DNA from: Flammula alnicola
Lineage: Eukaryota; Basidiomycota; Agaricomycetes; Agaricales; Strophariaceae
DNA length: 64,000 nt
Direction: 5' to 3'
Assembly: GCA_015499995.1 (NCBI GenBank)
Contig: JADNRV010000010.1
Coordinates: 62,001-126,000 of the forward strand
Both the position numbers and the translations under genes were made by a program. Numbering within the stretch: the stretch's first letter is position 1; each line of letters begins with the position of its first letter. The notes under the pieces were generated by a model. The model saw nothing but the letters and a program-made list of their open reading frames with translations, ran no database searches and was not told the DNA's origin. Shown here piece by piece: positions 31,224 through 44,557 of this stretch.

Positions 31224-34200
31224 TTTCGTCTGGGCCTTCGAAGGCAGAGCTCAATAATGACGAAAAGAGCAACGACGGCGAACGCGAGCACAGTTTGAGA
31301 AAAGAGCGACAAAGTAGGATAGTAGAGAATGTTGCTGTGCTTGCCTGTGGGAGGTTGTCGAAAAAAAGAGATGAAGAAGAGAACCAGGCCGTTCTTATAC
31401 GCCGAATTCGAACTGCGCTCGGGAAGGGTGGCCAGAAATGGTGTTATTCCGGTGACACTTTTGCATCGCAACCCTAGCTAGACATCGACCTGGGGCAATT
31501 GGACTCTACGGGCGTGATATGTGGTCGAAGCCTTGGGAATATGAGAACAATGGTACGTCGTTGTTATGAAATACTATGGAAATCTGATATTGGACACATC
31601 TTGATCGTCCGCCAGAGATTTTTCTGTTTCCTAGATTCTCTACCCAGCGGTGACGCCATAACTGAGCATTCGCTGTCAACAAACGGATCCGTATACAAGA
31701 GAAATAAAGCACCTTGGAGAGGTCTCTGTCGACTGCACTGTGTGTTCTTCGTAGAACGTGGAATGCTTCGCACCTGCTGGAATTGGCCACTACACCGGGC
31801 ACTATGCATACCCTTTCCAACAAGCTCGGGGCCTCTCAGCCAGAGGCCGAAGCAGCTCGTGGTTCCAATGGACCCATGAGATGAGCAGACATGCATCATC
31901 TAGGGAGTCTCAGCGCCATCATCCAACAGCAAGAATTTCACGGACACGCCCTCCAGGAAGGATACCTCGCGGAATTCTGGATGGGTGGCTTCGTTGTTCA
32001 CGCTCTGCATCCCATGGCATATACTTCCGCTTTTTACGCGTCCTTTACGCGTCCGTAGGCCCTGCGACCATCCCCTGCTTCCGTTTGCCTCAGACGAGCT
32101 AGGGCTGGAGTGACCAACGTCACGTCACAGTCACAGGGCAGAGGCAAAATGGGGGGACAAGACAACCGTCTTGCCACAAGTCTACAGAAGGATTTGTGCA
32201 GCAAGAAGACGAATAGGCATATGCAAGCATCCATTTTTTGTTGTCGCTATTTTTTGTAATTGTAATGGATGCACCTTGCGCGTAGCCTGGGTCGTTGCAG
32301 AGGGATTGATCGCCTCCGCAGACAGCTCTCAAAGCTCGAGGCGGCCATGAACTACGGGGAAAGATGTGCAATATGCAAAGACCGAGATGGAGGAGATGCT
32401 CACCTGCACCTCGTATTTTCCTGGCCCCTGTGTGACTTCAAGACCTCAGACAGACCAGTAACGACAACCGTCGCGACAAACGCAAAGACTCAAGATTTGG
32501 TGGTGTCCTCCAAGCCCCCAATCTCAAGTACCAAGACGTGCGCAAGTAGCCAGGATTCCTGCAACTGCTTACAGGTGTCTGTGGAGAAGGAAGCTCAACT
32601 TCTTTCGCGAGCAGCATACGTTCCAGGCTATTGCCCGACACATATCATCCAGCCGCGAAGACTTCCAGCTTCGAGTAGCTTGGGCGATAACCTTGGTGTA
32701 TGAAAAAAGCTGCTCATCCTCGACAAGATACCAACTCCGTGCTGGCGGGCTCCGCAAATGAGCCGCTTTGAGGGGAAAAAAGGAGCGACTCAACTTGTGG
32801 CACCATTCTCTACCGTTCTCATTCCACAAACACAGAAAAACTCGGCCAGCGATCAGCTATTCTCTGAACCCCTCTCCGTAATAAAAATGTGCCACGACGC
32901 CCCGTCGACAAGTTGATGATAATCAGCGGTCCAAGAAAATGGTCCTGTTGAAAATGGTCCTGAGACCTTGGGAGTGGATGCTGCCAGCCTGAACCGATCG
33001 GCCGCACTCCAATTTTTCCAGTCGAAAAATCACTTGAACGAAATCATTGCTCATCGCAGGAAGGTAAGAAATTTATAGAACCGTTGTAATTGTTATCGGC
33101 GCTGAAAAATGGTTGAAGGCAGAACGGGGAGCGGAGGCAGACAAGGAGTAGCGGCGTTTGAAAATCGACGCAACAAATCCCCCAATTCAAATAACCGTTC
33201 ACAACAAGAAGAGTCAAGCTGCCGACAAAGGCCCGTTTCACGAGTCGTTAATTGACTTGTACAATGGTTAAAATTCATACAAGCTAATGTTACAGGGCCA
33301 GCACACGATATTTCGAACTGAAAACAACTCTTCCCTCCAACTCGCGCCTCGACAAAAACACTCAGCAGTGACTTCATTTCGTTTCGATTCTCAGCTGGTT
33401 CTGACAATTTTCATATATCCGGACAACATATTTTCAAATTTCAGGTTGAAGAACTGTACGTTCTCTTCGTATACTCTATCAACTAGTGGAAAATCTCTAA
33501 TTCGGTCATGTTTAGGGAACTTGGCAAAACCGACCAACATGAACTTAAAAAGCAAGCTAATCCCCTTCCGTGAAGTACGCAAATCGTAGAATCCGACTGC
33601 CGCTTGCGCAATCCTGATTTACGAAGGGTGAAATGAATGCACCCGTCGACCCACGTCCAATTCAACAAATATGGCTGATAAATTAGGTGGAGCTAAAAAG
33701 ATTTGACACGGTTACCAGTGAGTAAATTAATACTCGCCGTATTTCATGGCTATATAGTATCTGACAATGCCAGTGCTCTAGCGCACTTATTTTTCGCGTC
33801 GTGGACTGCGTATAGGTTGTTCAGCCTAGAACTTGGAGACCCTTAGCTGGCTGTCCATGCCAGTTCAGGGTTGGTAGCTCATTGAAAATGCTTTTTGAAC
33901 TGCTACTTGGCTGACTTGCCCCAGGTCAGATTGGGACCGGCTTACGAAACTCTATCTCTACTGGGGCAAGCATGCCTTTGCCCTCTGCCATCTACAGCTC
34001 AATTTATGGGCAACACCTTTAAGCACGCATAATAGCAAATGTCCCAAGACTAGCGACTCCTACAAAGCCGTAGGATGACACTCTTTCCAGCCAGACGGTA
34101 TCTGCGCAGCGTGAGAAGGCGCCTGAATAAGAACGATATTGCATTGTCCGTCTGTCTGAATCATACCTCCGTCACTGGATTTCCGACCGACGACATCTGG

Positions 34201-34507
34201 CCGCAGCTCAAATAGCCTCATTAAGCTCGGACGTAAGCAATTGGAGCGATTTCAGATTTCATAGTTGCGGATTACCAGCACTGGTGAACATGGAACCAAA
34301 CACCTTTTCATTCGCCACCCTCTCTACTATTAAGAACTGGCAGCACATGTATGTGCAGGAACTTTCATTGGCGGCCCCCCGACGATAGAACTATTAGGTT
34401 TATCTTACATCGAGACCGATTTCCCTTGATGCCAACGAAAAAAAAACACGATTTCTGGCTCCCACTTGGTCGTCAGTTGCGTTCCTCTATTTCGTGGCTC
34501 GCTCGCG
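31224..34507. other. Gene-poor region
   Basis: About 3.3 kb in which no frame has a recognisable domain. Several short ORFs overlap on both strands, as expected by chance. It separates the DEG1 area from the metacaspase region. Confidence 0.4.
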
Positions 34508-37009
34508 TTATATACGCAGCCGGCAGCGCATCCAGCCGCCCGTACTTGCTGTTCGATGATTAGGGATGCGTCTGTGTTGAACTATCTTGATGTTGATGGC
34601 CGTCCAAGATGGTCCTAATTCCCAACGGCTCCGCACTATGTAGGAGTGGCGGTTATTGGGCAACTCGAAGACACTGCTCTGCGGTATATTGTGAAGATCG
34701 ATTGGTTCTGTGGAAAGGATCAACCTGAAGAATCCAACGTCCATGTCTTGATTGTCGTCGAGGAGAAAAGTCGAAGGCGGAAATGCTGAGCTACCATAAC
34801 CAATTGTCATAGTCCCCTGCTTCTTCAATGGCGGTTCGGGGTTAGAGTGACCACCTGCAAGCGCATGTTCACTGTTGAGTGCTTTGCGAGACAACGGTCA
34901 GAAATTTCTTTTAGTATATAACCAAATCACGCTCACTTATCGAAAAGTCAGTGTTGTCGAAGTAAAACAGGACCGGGAAAAGGTCCCGGCTACTTTCGTT
35001 GATCAATTTGAGTCCATACAAAACTTCTTCGTCCCCGACGTCTACATGGACCACATTATTAATGTTTAGATTATCCTGTTCATCCTCGGGGACGAGGCGT
35101 GCTTCGGCTTTTTTCAACTTATAGAATGCTACCGAGACGCATTGGCCGTCAAATTTAGAATCTGGTTCGGGGTTGCGATAGAGATGCCAATAATAGTGCG
35201 AAAGACCTTTGAGAATTCGAGCCAGGTCCTCTGAGTCGCCTTGGCGAGGAATGGAGACTTCCTTACGACATTTGAATCCCTCGCCGGTCACGTTCTTGTC
35301 TACCACCTCGAATAGGACCCGTTTCTTCTTTCTGTCCGTGGACAGGGCGATATGCGCCTGAGATGCGCCTGCGGGGGTCGAGACGATGCCGATGCTTTGT
35401 AGGTTGTCGGAAATAATGCTGTCGACAAGCGACATCAAGGCTTTGTTGGAAGGCTCGATATAGAGCAGGAGCGCTTTCTCGTTGGTTTTCGACCTTGTAT
35501 GTATAGCATAGACGGAAGCGGAGGACAGGGGAAGCGTAAAAGTGGAGATTCCATGGCGAAACGCCATGGTGGAGGTGGTGACTCCCAATTTTTTGATATA
35601 TAAAACCCCGAGTGAGTTCTCTTTGGCATTCTTGTTCCGATAAATGGTGAATTCGTCGTCTTCTATGAAGCCATGGACAGATCCGGCCATCAGGGTGAGT
35701 TTATTCCAGCTGTCTTTTTGAACGGCAAAAAAATTCTCTTGAAAGCGAGGGATATAGCCATCGAAAATGAGTCTATCTCGATTGACACCTTCGCATTGAG
35801 GATTCTGGCTATATGATCGGTAAAAGGTCAAAATGACTCAAATATCCTTAAATTATGGGCCTACCCTTTGATTTTCTCCAAGCGTGGAATGATCTCAGAA
35901 TATTTTATGTTGTGAGGCCCGACATCGCGAAGCAGCTTTAGAAGCGCAGAAGAAAAACAACCTTGGCCGTTGAACTCCTTGGCAGATTCTGACGAAGAGC
36001 AGGCCGACAGAAAGACATAAGATCTCAGGCCGACGTGGACCAATCGAGGAGGAACAGATGAAGTTCTCGTTCCCGGGCTGCACCATATATCTTTATCCAA
36101 GTCATCAGAGACGGTGTAATCCAGGCTGCCAATGGAGCGCACGACTGGTGCAGCTATTGCGTTGCTTCCTCTAAGGGAGGAGGCGGAATGACAGCAATCG
36201 AACACAACCGTCTACGAAACATGATGCTGAGGGTTAGACACAATGTTTGGACCAGATTTATGAAAGCTTACAATATTGTCGCCTTTCTTCTCTGCAATTC
36301 TGTTGAGTAATGCGGCCAGCGTGTAGTCAGGAATACTCTCTATTTTTGGTTCGCTATCTGGATCGTAATCACGAGGTACCAGGAATTCGATTGTTTGGTC
36401 TCCATAAGGCTTCCACGTTGTGGGCGACGGTCCTTGAGCTCCATGGCCGGCATAGAAAATGAAGATGGGATCTCCTTTCTTGATTCCGTCGCTGTTTGCG
36501 AGACTCGTGAATCCCTCTAATATCGCGGAACGTGTCGCTTTTTCGTCACAAAGAAGTGTTATCTGGTCACCTGGAACCTGTAAATCTTTCATCAAGTACT
36601 CCTGGAAAGCGAGGGCATCTGCAACGGCCCCTTTGAGAGATGGAAATCTCTCCGATGAATAGGTATTGATGCCAACGATAAGAGCAAAAATGCTGCCATT
36701 AGGGCTATGTTCGACGTTATACCTATGTTCGACGTTATACACAAGGAATATAAACGTACTGAAAAGCATCAGACTGACGGTGGGCCTTGAGCTTGCAAGC
36801 TATTTGCTGGTGCGGGATATTGCGTTTTCCTATATACCACAAAAAATTAGTATGAGTCTTCCATCGGTGCGATGGCGCTTACACGTGGAATGTCTTGAAA
36901 AAAGCAGGCCTAGTGCTTGCGTCGGGATGCGTTGATCACAACCCCATAGCACAAGGACTCACTTGAACAACTCCGCCACGAACATCAAAGGATTATTGTG
37001 CTGATTCAT
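34508..37009 (-). CDS. Metacaspase-like protein (peptidase C14), copy 1
   Basis: Six exons (37009-36963, 36829-36779, 36704-36272, 36211-35865, 35808-34937, 34854-34508) give 698 residues. The caspase-like p20 core begins NGSIFALIVGINTYSS and carries the catalytic His in FYAGHGAQGP and Cys in VFDCCHSASS, so the dyad is intact. FLSACSSSESAKE and GCFSSALLKLL follow, as in fungal metacaspases. The 350-residue C-terminal part (for example DLARILKGLSHYYWHLYRNP) is not a domain I know but is conserved in the copy at 44558-46779. Metacaspases cleave after Arg/Lys and act in fungal cell death and protein quality control. Exons 1-2 have good donor and branch signals, but exon 2 ends in a weak GTCAGT donor. 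Alternatively translation starts at 36769 with a hydrophobic leader (MLFSTFIFLVYNVEH). Confidence 0.82.
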
Positions 37010-38171
37010 GGGTACACCGTCCGTCTGAGAAAGGGGTGAAGACTGACGCCTGGGAACTTGTGGGGGAAACGCCACGAAAGCGCGTAAGTACTAGGGACGA
37101 ACACCCGAGAGGCATTATGTACTTACCCGATGTGCCGGGCAGAATATTTACATCTATGATCATCAAATGTGACGCCACCGTCATCTGATACACTTTTGCG
37201 AAGTCAGTAACTTTGCAAAGGCTGCTCCATTTGCCTTCAAATAAATTGCCACATATACATTTACATATTGTCAACACTATATGGAAATTTTGAGCCAAAG
37301 GAATGAGTTTCTGCTTCTCTGTGAGTACCGAAATAAGCCATCATTTTCACATCTATATCACCACTCAGGCTCAGTGATACACTGCTTAGTGTTTCATGTA
37401 TTCTTCCACGTATACTGCATCTCTGCTTCTGAAATTAATAAATGCAATCCCTCCTATTATTTAAACATTCTGCTGAAGGTTTGGAAGAAAAGCATTGAGT
37501 TTTGAGTTTTCTATGATAATTTTAAATATTTTCGGTATCATTTGGGGATGGATGACTGTAATAGTACGTAAATTAGACGTCCCTGGTCCTCGTTTCTTGA
37601 AAATTAAAATGGTCGCACAGGGGATGCAGGTCTGCTTGTATATCTTGCCAGTGCATTTATATCCCAAGACCCAGGTTGGCCTCGGGATAGGCCTGCCACA
37701 GGTGAGAAAACTGTTGAGATGAAATGGCTACTCTCAGTCTTCGTGTCCCAAACGCAGCCCAAGCTACTTATGATCTGCGGACTCGGACCTCTGAAACGTT
37801 CCGGAAAAGCTACATACTTTCAAGTCTGTTGAACTGCCAATTCCAGGGTTCTCGTGGTACTAATGATCTGCCAGTAAATCGGGTACTTCTGGAGACCAGG
37901 AGCGCTAAGTGGTCGTAATTCAAAGACTCCCTTCCTATGTACTATCTCCATATCCTAACCTTCTCCTAAATCGTTCGGACAGACGTATGACAATTTCTGA
38001 AAACGAAAGAAGTAGGAGAAAGGATATCGAATAAAGCAAGTCGAATCAAATAAAGTCAAGAATATCAAAAATCCTGGTATCGTGTCGATACACATGCCGA
38101 ATCTTGTTATCTGCAAAAGTGGGACATAGCTACGCAGCTACTACAGTAAAATACCTCGCCGTCTAGTCCTC
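37010..38171. other. Intergenic, no gene seen
   Basis: About 1.2 kb, AT-rich. Short open frames on both strands (37461-37722) lack coding character. Confidence 0.4.
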
Positions 38172-39884
38172 CTATATGGCATCCATAGTAAAGCTCGTGA
38201 CCTGTGGCAAATATGCGCCGGCTGCGAGGTCCAGAATATAGACGTCGTCAAAGGCAGCGTGGCCGTTGAAGCCTCCGAAAACGAAGAGTCTGCTGTCAGC
38301 TAGGATGGTTGCGTGATACCCTCGTATAGATGGTGGTTTTCCTAAAACGAGGCGCGGTTCGTACTGCAAAGATACTGGGCGCATAGAATGTTTGGTGTTT
38401 ATTAGGATATGAAGATTGAGAAATATGAATGCTTACCAAGGTTGTACATCAATAGCTCGGACACGTATTCCGAGGCATTATGGCCGCCCATGATGAAGAT
38501 ATACGAGCCGACTTGTGTCGCTGTGTGCGCAAGGCGTTTATAGAGAGGCTGCTGCTGTTTGACAAGACTCCATGAAAGTGTGTCTATAATAAGGGACGGT
38601 GAATAGAGGTGAAGGTATTAATAGATTGCGACCTACCCAAGTTCAAACACCACACATCGGTGAAGGACTCCTTTCCATCGCTGCCACCAATAACCACCAT
38701 GATATTCCCGATTAAATTGGCCGTGTGATACCCTCTTGGGCCCGGCTTCTTGCCTCTTGTTTCCACCTCTTCCCACCGCATCGGCCTTGCCTGAGTGCCC
38801 GCCCCTCCGCTCACATCGAGAGTCCAGACATCATTCAACGCCGTCAGGCCAGTTCCGCCACCAAATATCCACACCTTGCCTTTGTAATACACGGCAGAAT
38901 GGGCTCTCCGAGCAGCTGGTTGTGGTCCAGCAGTGATTTTTGGACGAGTCCACCGTCGGGTTGTGGTATCGAGAACATAGACGGCATCATAGTAGGTCGA
39001 TCCAAGGCCTCCTCCGTAAATGATGAGTTTGCGATCACATAGCGTGCTCGTGTGGGCGCGACAGGGTGGAGGGAGTTCGCCAAGCGTATCAGGATGCGTC
39101 CATTGCATTGTTTCTGTGAAGGAACAGTTTTGAGTTTCGAAGAGAAGAATGAATTATGAAAAACAACAGGCTCGACAGTCGTGTTTGTAGAATATTGATG
39201 AAGCACGGAAATGAAAGGCAAGGACGCGTACGCACCTGTATCAAAGCAGTAGATATCTATCGAACTGTCCTTGTCGTCGCATCCACCGAAAAGCCATGCA
39301 GTAGTATCCACCAGGGTAACGGTATGAGCACGCATGGTCCTCATAGGAATAGTACCCCAGACGGGTGCGCGACTCCAATACATAATGGTGCTAGGGGCTG
39401 GCTCGGCATCTTTATCATGAGGCAGACGTGGACTCGATCGAAACTTCTGTACGGGACTCGGGATTTGGGGTTGGGTGGTCGTGCTACGTGGCGTCCTGCT
39501 ATTGCTACTACTGCCACCTGGAGTAGGCGCTGTCGAAGAGGCAGACGTCGTACGCTTGACCGACGTGGAAGCAGAGGCCAATTGATCATTCGACGACCTG
39601 CCCAGCGTTCGCGCGCTGGCCGGCTTTCTCGCCGTCCTGGACGTGCTATTGACATTGAATGTAGATGTAGATGCCGCTGGTGAGCTGGCCAAGTAAGGCG
39701 AAGAGGGTATTTGTGGGATATCTTTGTCGGCTGGGTGGTCTTCTTCAGGCACATTCGTTAGATTGCGAGTTGAGGTGCCGAGATCTGTTCCACTATAGGT
39801 TGAAGTCGCGTCTGTTTCGACATCTGGGGAGAATATGGACGCTGGATGGCGATGGTGGGGAGAAGGGCGGGTCGTCGAGCTCAT
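38172..39884 (-). CDS. Kelch-repeat protein
   Basis: Four exons (39884-39236, 39113-38637, 38583-38437, 38374-38172) give 491 residues. The first 170 residues are Ser/Thr/Pro-rich and probably disordered. From about residue 180 a Kelch beta-propeller starts: WLFGGCDDKDSSIDIYCFDT, KLIIYGGGLGSTYYDAVYVL, KVWIFGGGTGLTALNDVWTL, IMVVIGGSDGKESFTDVWCL, YIFIMGGHNASEYVSELL and LFVFGGFNGHAAFDDVYILD. This makes about six blades, each with the double-Gly strand and a following W/Y. Kelch propellers are protein-protein interaction platforms; in fungi they occur in cell polarity (Tea1, Ral2) and ubiquitin ligase proteins. Which applies here cannot be told. An earlier in-frame ATG at 39977 would add 31 residues. 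Confidence 0.88.
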
Positions 39885-42092
39885 CGTGTATGATCGTTGT
39901 TCAGGATGTCCGCCACTCGAAACAAAGAGAGATTTATTTCCGTGGGAATTTTCATTTTCCGGACCACCACCATGCACAAAACCACATTCCTATTGAAAAA
40001 TCTACCTTTCTTCCCTGAATTTCTTAAGCGCTCAAAGAACTCGATGTTTAGAGGTTGTATCGGATTCTAACTGGTGCGAATTATCAATCATATTGGTAGT
40101 TGAAGTACTACTTATACATAACAGTGTCATGGGCAGAGAAACAGAAATTATACTCTAGTACTCGCCCAGTACCGAATCTATAATCTGCTTTATTATCCTT
40201 GCTCGTCAACCTCGAATTTCCGAACAAGTCGGTCGTGCCGATGGGAATGTTGAAGTTCTAGTCAATACCCTCCATCCTTCACGACTTCGAATTCCTTGCC
40301 CACAGACTTACCTCCTATATGAATCCCGTCGATGATTTCAAGATATGCATGTACACGCGAAAAGCAACTATGAAACTCCAAAGCTTCACTCTATTCTCCA
40401 TTCATGGGTCTCAACGCCACGAGTCCATGGGTTCCCCTTTTTGTCGATCCTACATCAGTCCATGTTCAGACCTAAGTTCCAACGGCACATGGTTTTCCTC
40501 TGCTCGTGCCAGCGTCTTTGTCCGCATGCTAAACACGCGCCTCCAGAAGAAGCTGAGTTTAAAGCTAAGTCCTGTTTCACTAGCTAGATCTAGCATCGAG
40601 GGTTAATCAATTCTATTCGTCAATTTCTTGGGATTGTGGAATGCCTTGACGCTTGACCGTGGCCGTGGCCCTTGAGGGGCTCGATGGAATGCAGCGTTTT
40701 CTCAAAACCTCAAACACTGAAATGGGTCTGACTTTGGGCTTCTCGTGGGTTATATGGTGGAGGCCTACGTTACAATGGGAATATGAGTTGGAAAGTGGAA
40801 AGAAAGACCGAGCAGATAGTTCCGTTTTCTGACCAGATATCCAAATTGAAAACTTAATCTATCCCCGTTCTCCAAGCCCGAAAGATCCTGCTCCTGTGCG
40901 TCGGATCTGCGTTCTCGAGAAGTAAGCAGACCAATATGCTCTGGAAATGCAAGGCGCAGAATCAAAGAACAGGTGAGTAGTCCATCGAATCCATGATACT
41001 TCCTAGAGTCAACTAAAGCGCACGCTTCTTAGTAACCTCACCCAGCATTATACTGTACGTCTTCTGTAGGTTAAATTTACCAACCACCGTCAATAACATT
41101 TTCCCTCCACGCCCTCCCTTTGATCGCCTAGCAGGATACCCGTACTCCGTACTCCTACTGTTGGATACCGACGTGTCAAGCCTCAAGAATCAAAGGTCGA
41201 AGTTACGTGGCAAGTGCATCGTTGAAACTCTTTTCAGTCAATCTGCACTGCCTGATTCATTGCGCGTGCTGGCTGATGCATCGACATCTCATTCTCATGC
41301 AAGCAAGTACGCGAATCGATTTATATACGTGTTGACTCCGTCCAGCTTCGTCCTTCTGGTTGACCCAATTGGAACCAGCGCATCATGACAATTGTACGTC
41401 CTATATTTATCTTATCGATGACAGAGTCACATTGTCTTATCTGATAAATGAAGATTCCGCCGTGATCACATCGTGGATGGTAGCCCAGGGCTATTTACGC
41501 TGTTCCTGTACCACGGTGTGGAATTGAAATACCATGGTACAGATATACAGCATAAGCCTCAGATGATATAGCTGAAGTTTGATTCTCGAACTATTTTCTA
41601 AAAGGTGAGTTTTCTTATGTTCTAATAACCCGTTCCAACGCTCAGACCCTCTCAGACCGCGGCGCTTCTAGTGACTCAGCTACTTATAGTGAAGCGATAG
41701 ATGACGTGCTAACAGAACCCCGGATATGCAGAAATGTGAGCGAACTCGTTGCTACTAATGGGCACATCTGTTACCCCCTCAAGAATAGTATCAGAGCCTT
41801 CTAGCCAAGAATCAATTAATCATGTCGTGTCCTGTGAAAGAAGGACCCATTTGGAGTACAAGACTCTTGCCAACAACTATCCTGGTCCTCCCCTCATCCT
41901 TCTTCGTCACCATGTGATATGCATTGAACGTGCCTCTTGCCGTAGTGCAAAATCTATAGTTACAAACGATGTGATCACGGACGAGGAGCCGACTCGCACG
42001 TTTATCCTCGATCTCGGATAAATAAAGAGGTCTGAAGGCATTCGAATTTGCGCAAACCTGCAGACCACTCCGAGAACTTCAAGGAAACCGAA
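39885..42092. other. Long intergenic region
   Basis: About 2.2 kb between two outward-pointing genes (Kelch, -, and SurE, +). It must contain both promoters. Open frames such as 40319-40606 (+) and 41749-42021 (+) show no recognisable features. Confidence 0.4.
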
Positions 42093-43265
42093 ATGTGGCC
42101 CTTCTCAGCTATTCTCGCCTTGGCATTGCTTGTAGTTTGCGATGCTCGCAACAAGGTCATATTGACGAACGATGACGGGTGGGCCGTAGCCCAGATTCGC
42201 GCGGAATATACCGCCCTCAAAGCCGCTGGTTTCGATGTAAGCATTGTTGATCTAAAGCAAATTGGTTCAACGCTACTAAACCCAAACTTTTTAATAGGTC
42301 ATTCTGTCTGCTCCCGCTGAAAACGAATCAGGAACAGGATCATCGACTGCCACCCCAACGACGTTGACTATACCTTGCGAGTTTAACACCTGCGCCACTG
42401 GCTCGCCGGCGGAGGGTTCTGATGCAACTGACCGTGAGTCACCATAACCTTCTCGGTCCTCAAACGTTAAACTCTCGCTCTCCAGCACGCATAAACTATG
42501 TCAATTCATTCCCGTGAGTAACTTTTGTGTTTCTTGTAAATGAAAGCTAATAATATCGATCCCAGTGTGGACGCTGTGCGATTCGGTATACAAACCCTAG
42601 CTCCTAAGTTCTTCCACGGAGCGAAGCCCGATTTCGTCATTAGCGGTACAAACATAGGAAGTAAGTTGGGGATTTCTCGAGGTTCCTACAATGTCTGATT
42701 CCCATCCTAAAGATAACCTCGGCTCTGTCGTCAATATATCCGGGACTGTGTAAGCCACTCATGCGTAATCGATTTTATCTAACTGACATGTATATTGTAT
42801 AGAGGAGCTGCATCTGAAGCGGCGCTCGAAGGCATCCCCTCCATTGCTTTTTCTGGTGCCACTGGATCCCAAGTCTCTTTTACCACCCTCAATCAAACGA
42901 CAGCCTCCTCAACCCAGTCGGCCCACATTTATACGGCCCTCGTCCTCAAGTTCACTCATGCCTTGCTCAATAATAGAGGCGCAATCCTCCCGGCCGGCAT
43001 TAGCCTGAATGTCAACTTCGCCTCGATCAGCAATTGCACGTCAGCAGCGAGCTACAAGTTCGTGCTGACCCGCCTGACTGCCGACAGTGACGCAATTGAT
43101 GTGAGGACGTGCGGCACCAACCACTTGCCGGCGGAGGCGACAGAAATCTCAGAGGGATGCATTGCGACCGTCAGTGTCTTTAACGCATCGAACAAGGCCG
43201 ATGTAAACGCCGCAACCCAAGGTGTTGTCTTGCACAAGCTTACCTCCCTCTTGAGTTGTCCGTAA
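42093..43265 (+). CDS. Secreted SurE-like 5'/3'-nucleotidase (acid phosphatase)
   Basis: Six exons (42093-42236, 42298-42433, 42486-42513, 42566-42660, 42713-42749, 42803-43265) give 300 residues. An N-terminal signal peptide (MWPFSAILALALLVVCDA) precedes the SurE metal-binding motif VILTNDDGW, whose two aspartates bind the divalent cation. VILSAPAENESGTGSS, PDFVISGTNIGNNLGSVV and GAASEAALEGIPSIAFSG follow in the SurE order. SurE enzymes remove phosphate from nucleoside monophosphates. The signal peptide implies action outside the cell or in the vacuole, and several NxS/T sites fit secretion. The start was chosen because the signal peptide begins at this ATG. It lies between the two inverted metacaspase genes. 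Confidence 0.88.
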
Positions 43266-43451
43266 TGGAATATAAAAAATGGCCGAAGATGGACCTACTA
43301 ATTATTACCTCCCTGCGTAAGTATTTCGACAATACAGTCCATATGCGAGGATCACGAAAAATCAGCGACCGATACTTGTATGAACACGTTTATTTTTTTC
43401 TGTATTTTTTTCTACTCAGGCGTGCCAGTGTAAATCCAAATAATGCTGATG

Positions 43452-43950
43452 TTAACAGTAATAGTCACCAAAAGACTTCATAGTGGAGCCGTACATCAAA
43501 CAACAGTCTCCACTGTCGGCATTGGCGTTGGTCTGAGCGGGAAAGAAAGACCCCCAAATGGAATCCAATCCAAAGGGGACCATAACAGACAAAACGCCGT
43601 GAACTCGAGTGTGATTCTCGACAGAGTCAACAATCCGACAATCTGTTTTCCCTGTGTTGGGTGATTGTCTTATTCCACGGCCAATCGAGCACATAACAGG
43701 TTGTTCCAAGGCTACTGAGGTTAAGAATTTCCCAATACCTGCCATTTGACCAAGTGGGTTTTGCGAGTGTACGGACGTCCATTGGAGTCCATCTCCTCAG
43801 GCCCCTGAAGCCCAGATTCAGATAAGTAGCATTTGAGGAGCATAGGTCGTCGGTCCCCAATGGCGTCTGTTAACAACCAGCTTCCATCGGGTAGGTAACC
43901 TTGAGAAAACAATGGAAATAAAATCCCAGAAGAGAACGAAATCACTAAGG
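43452..43950 (-). pseudogene. IRC3-type helicase fragment, second copy
   Basis: Minus-strand sequence reads NPLGQM (motif V end), an intron-like gap, then CSIGRGIRQSPNTGKTDCRI (SF2 motif VI), followed by VDSVENHTRV and VPFGLDSI. It aligns with 23.87-24.06 kb, including the position of the intron. Only about 100 residues are readable and the frame is broken on both sides. It is the same gene family as the pseudogene at 23101, inserted in the opposite orientation. Confidence 0.7.
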
Positions 43951-44557
43951 AGTCTGTAAAGGAGACTAAACCAACATGGCAGTTGTGCGGCGCACCACGC
44001 CGCGGAGTCTGAACGTTGAGCGCTGAGCGCTGAGAGACTCAGAGCGTTGAAATTTTGAAACGTTGAACGACGATCACATTTTGATTGTTAGATAAGCCGT
44101 CCAGCAACAAACGTTCAACGAAGTACATACTCGCATCAACATGATCAAGTGCTGACAGTAGCGAGCACCTTCTCACTGATGCTCACTAACATATGTCTAG
44201 CAGGCTGACATAGTGGCGAGTTTTCTTATCAGGTCAAATCATCCGAAAACGACGCTGGCATTATGTATAGGTTATCTAAACATAGTAATGAGTCACCGTT
44301 CGGACGGAAACCTTCAAACGGCGATCCTATCCGATAACCAACTTTTCGCCCTTCATTCTCCCTTCCCTCAGACATCTCTAAGAATCGGCTCTTGCTTTAG
44401 CTATGCATATCTTGCGAACACTTAGCAACGCAGGCATTAGCCTTAAATTTCCTTTTTTCAAGAAATCGGGCCATAGGTCAGTGCCATGGTAACGATAGAA
44501 GGCTCGTAGTAATTTTGTGCCATCTAGTAAACCACATGAAAGCCCACCGTGAGTCTA

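Noticed and set aside
32269..32703. 144-codon plus-strand frame with several Cys residues
   Set aside because: Composition and overlapping frames on the other strand look random; no domain, splice context or homologue-like motif.
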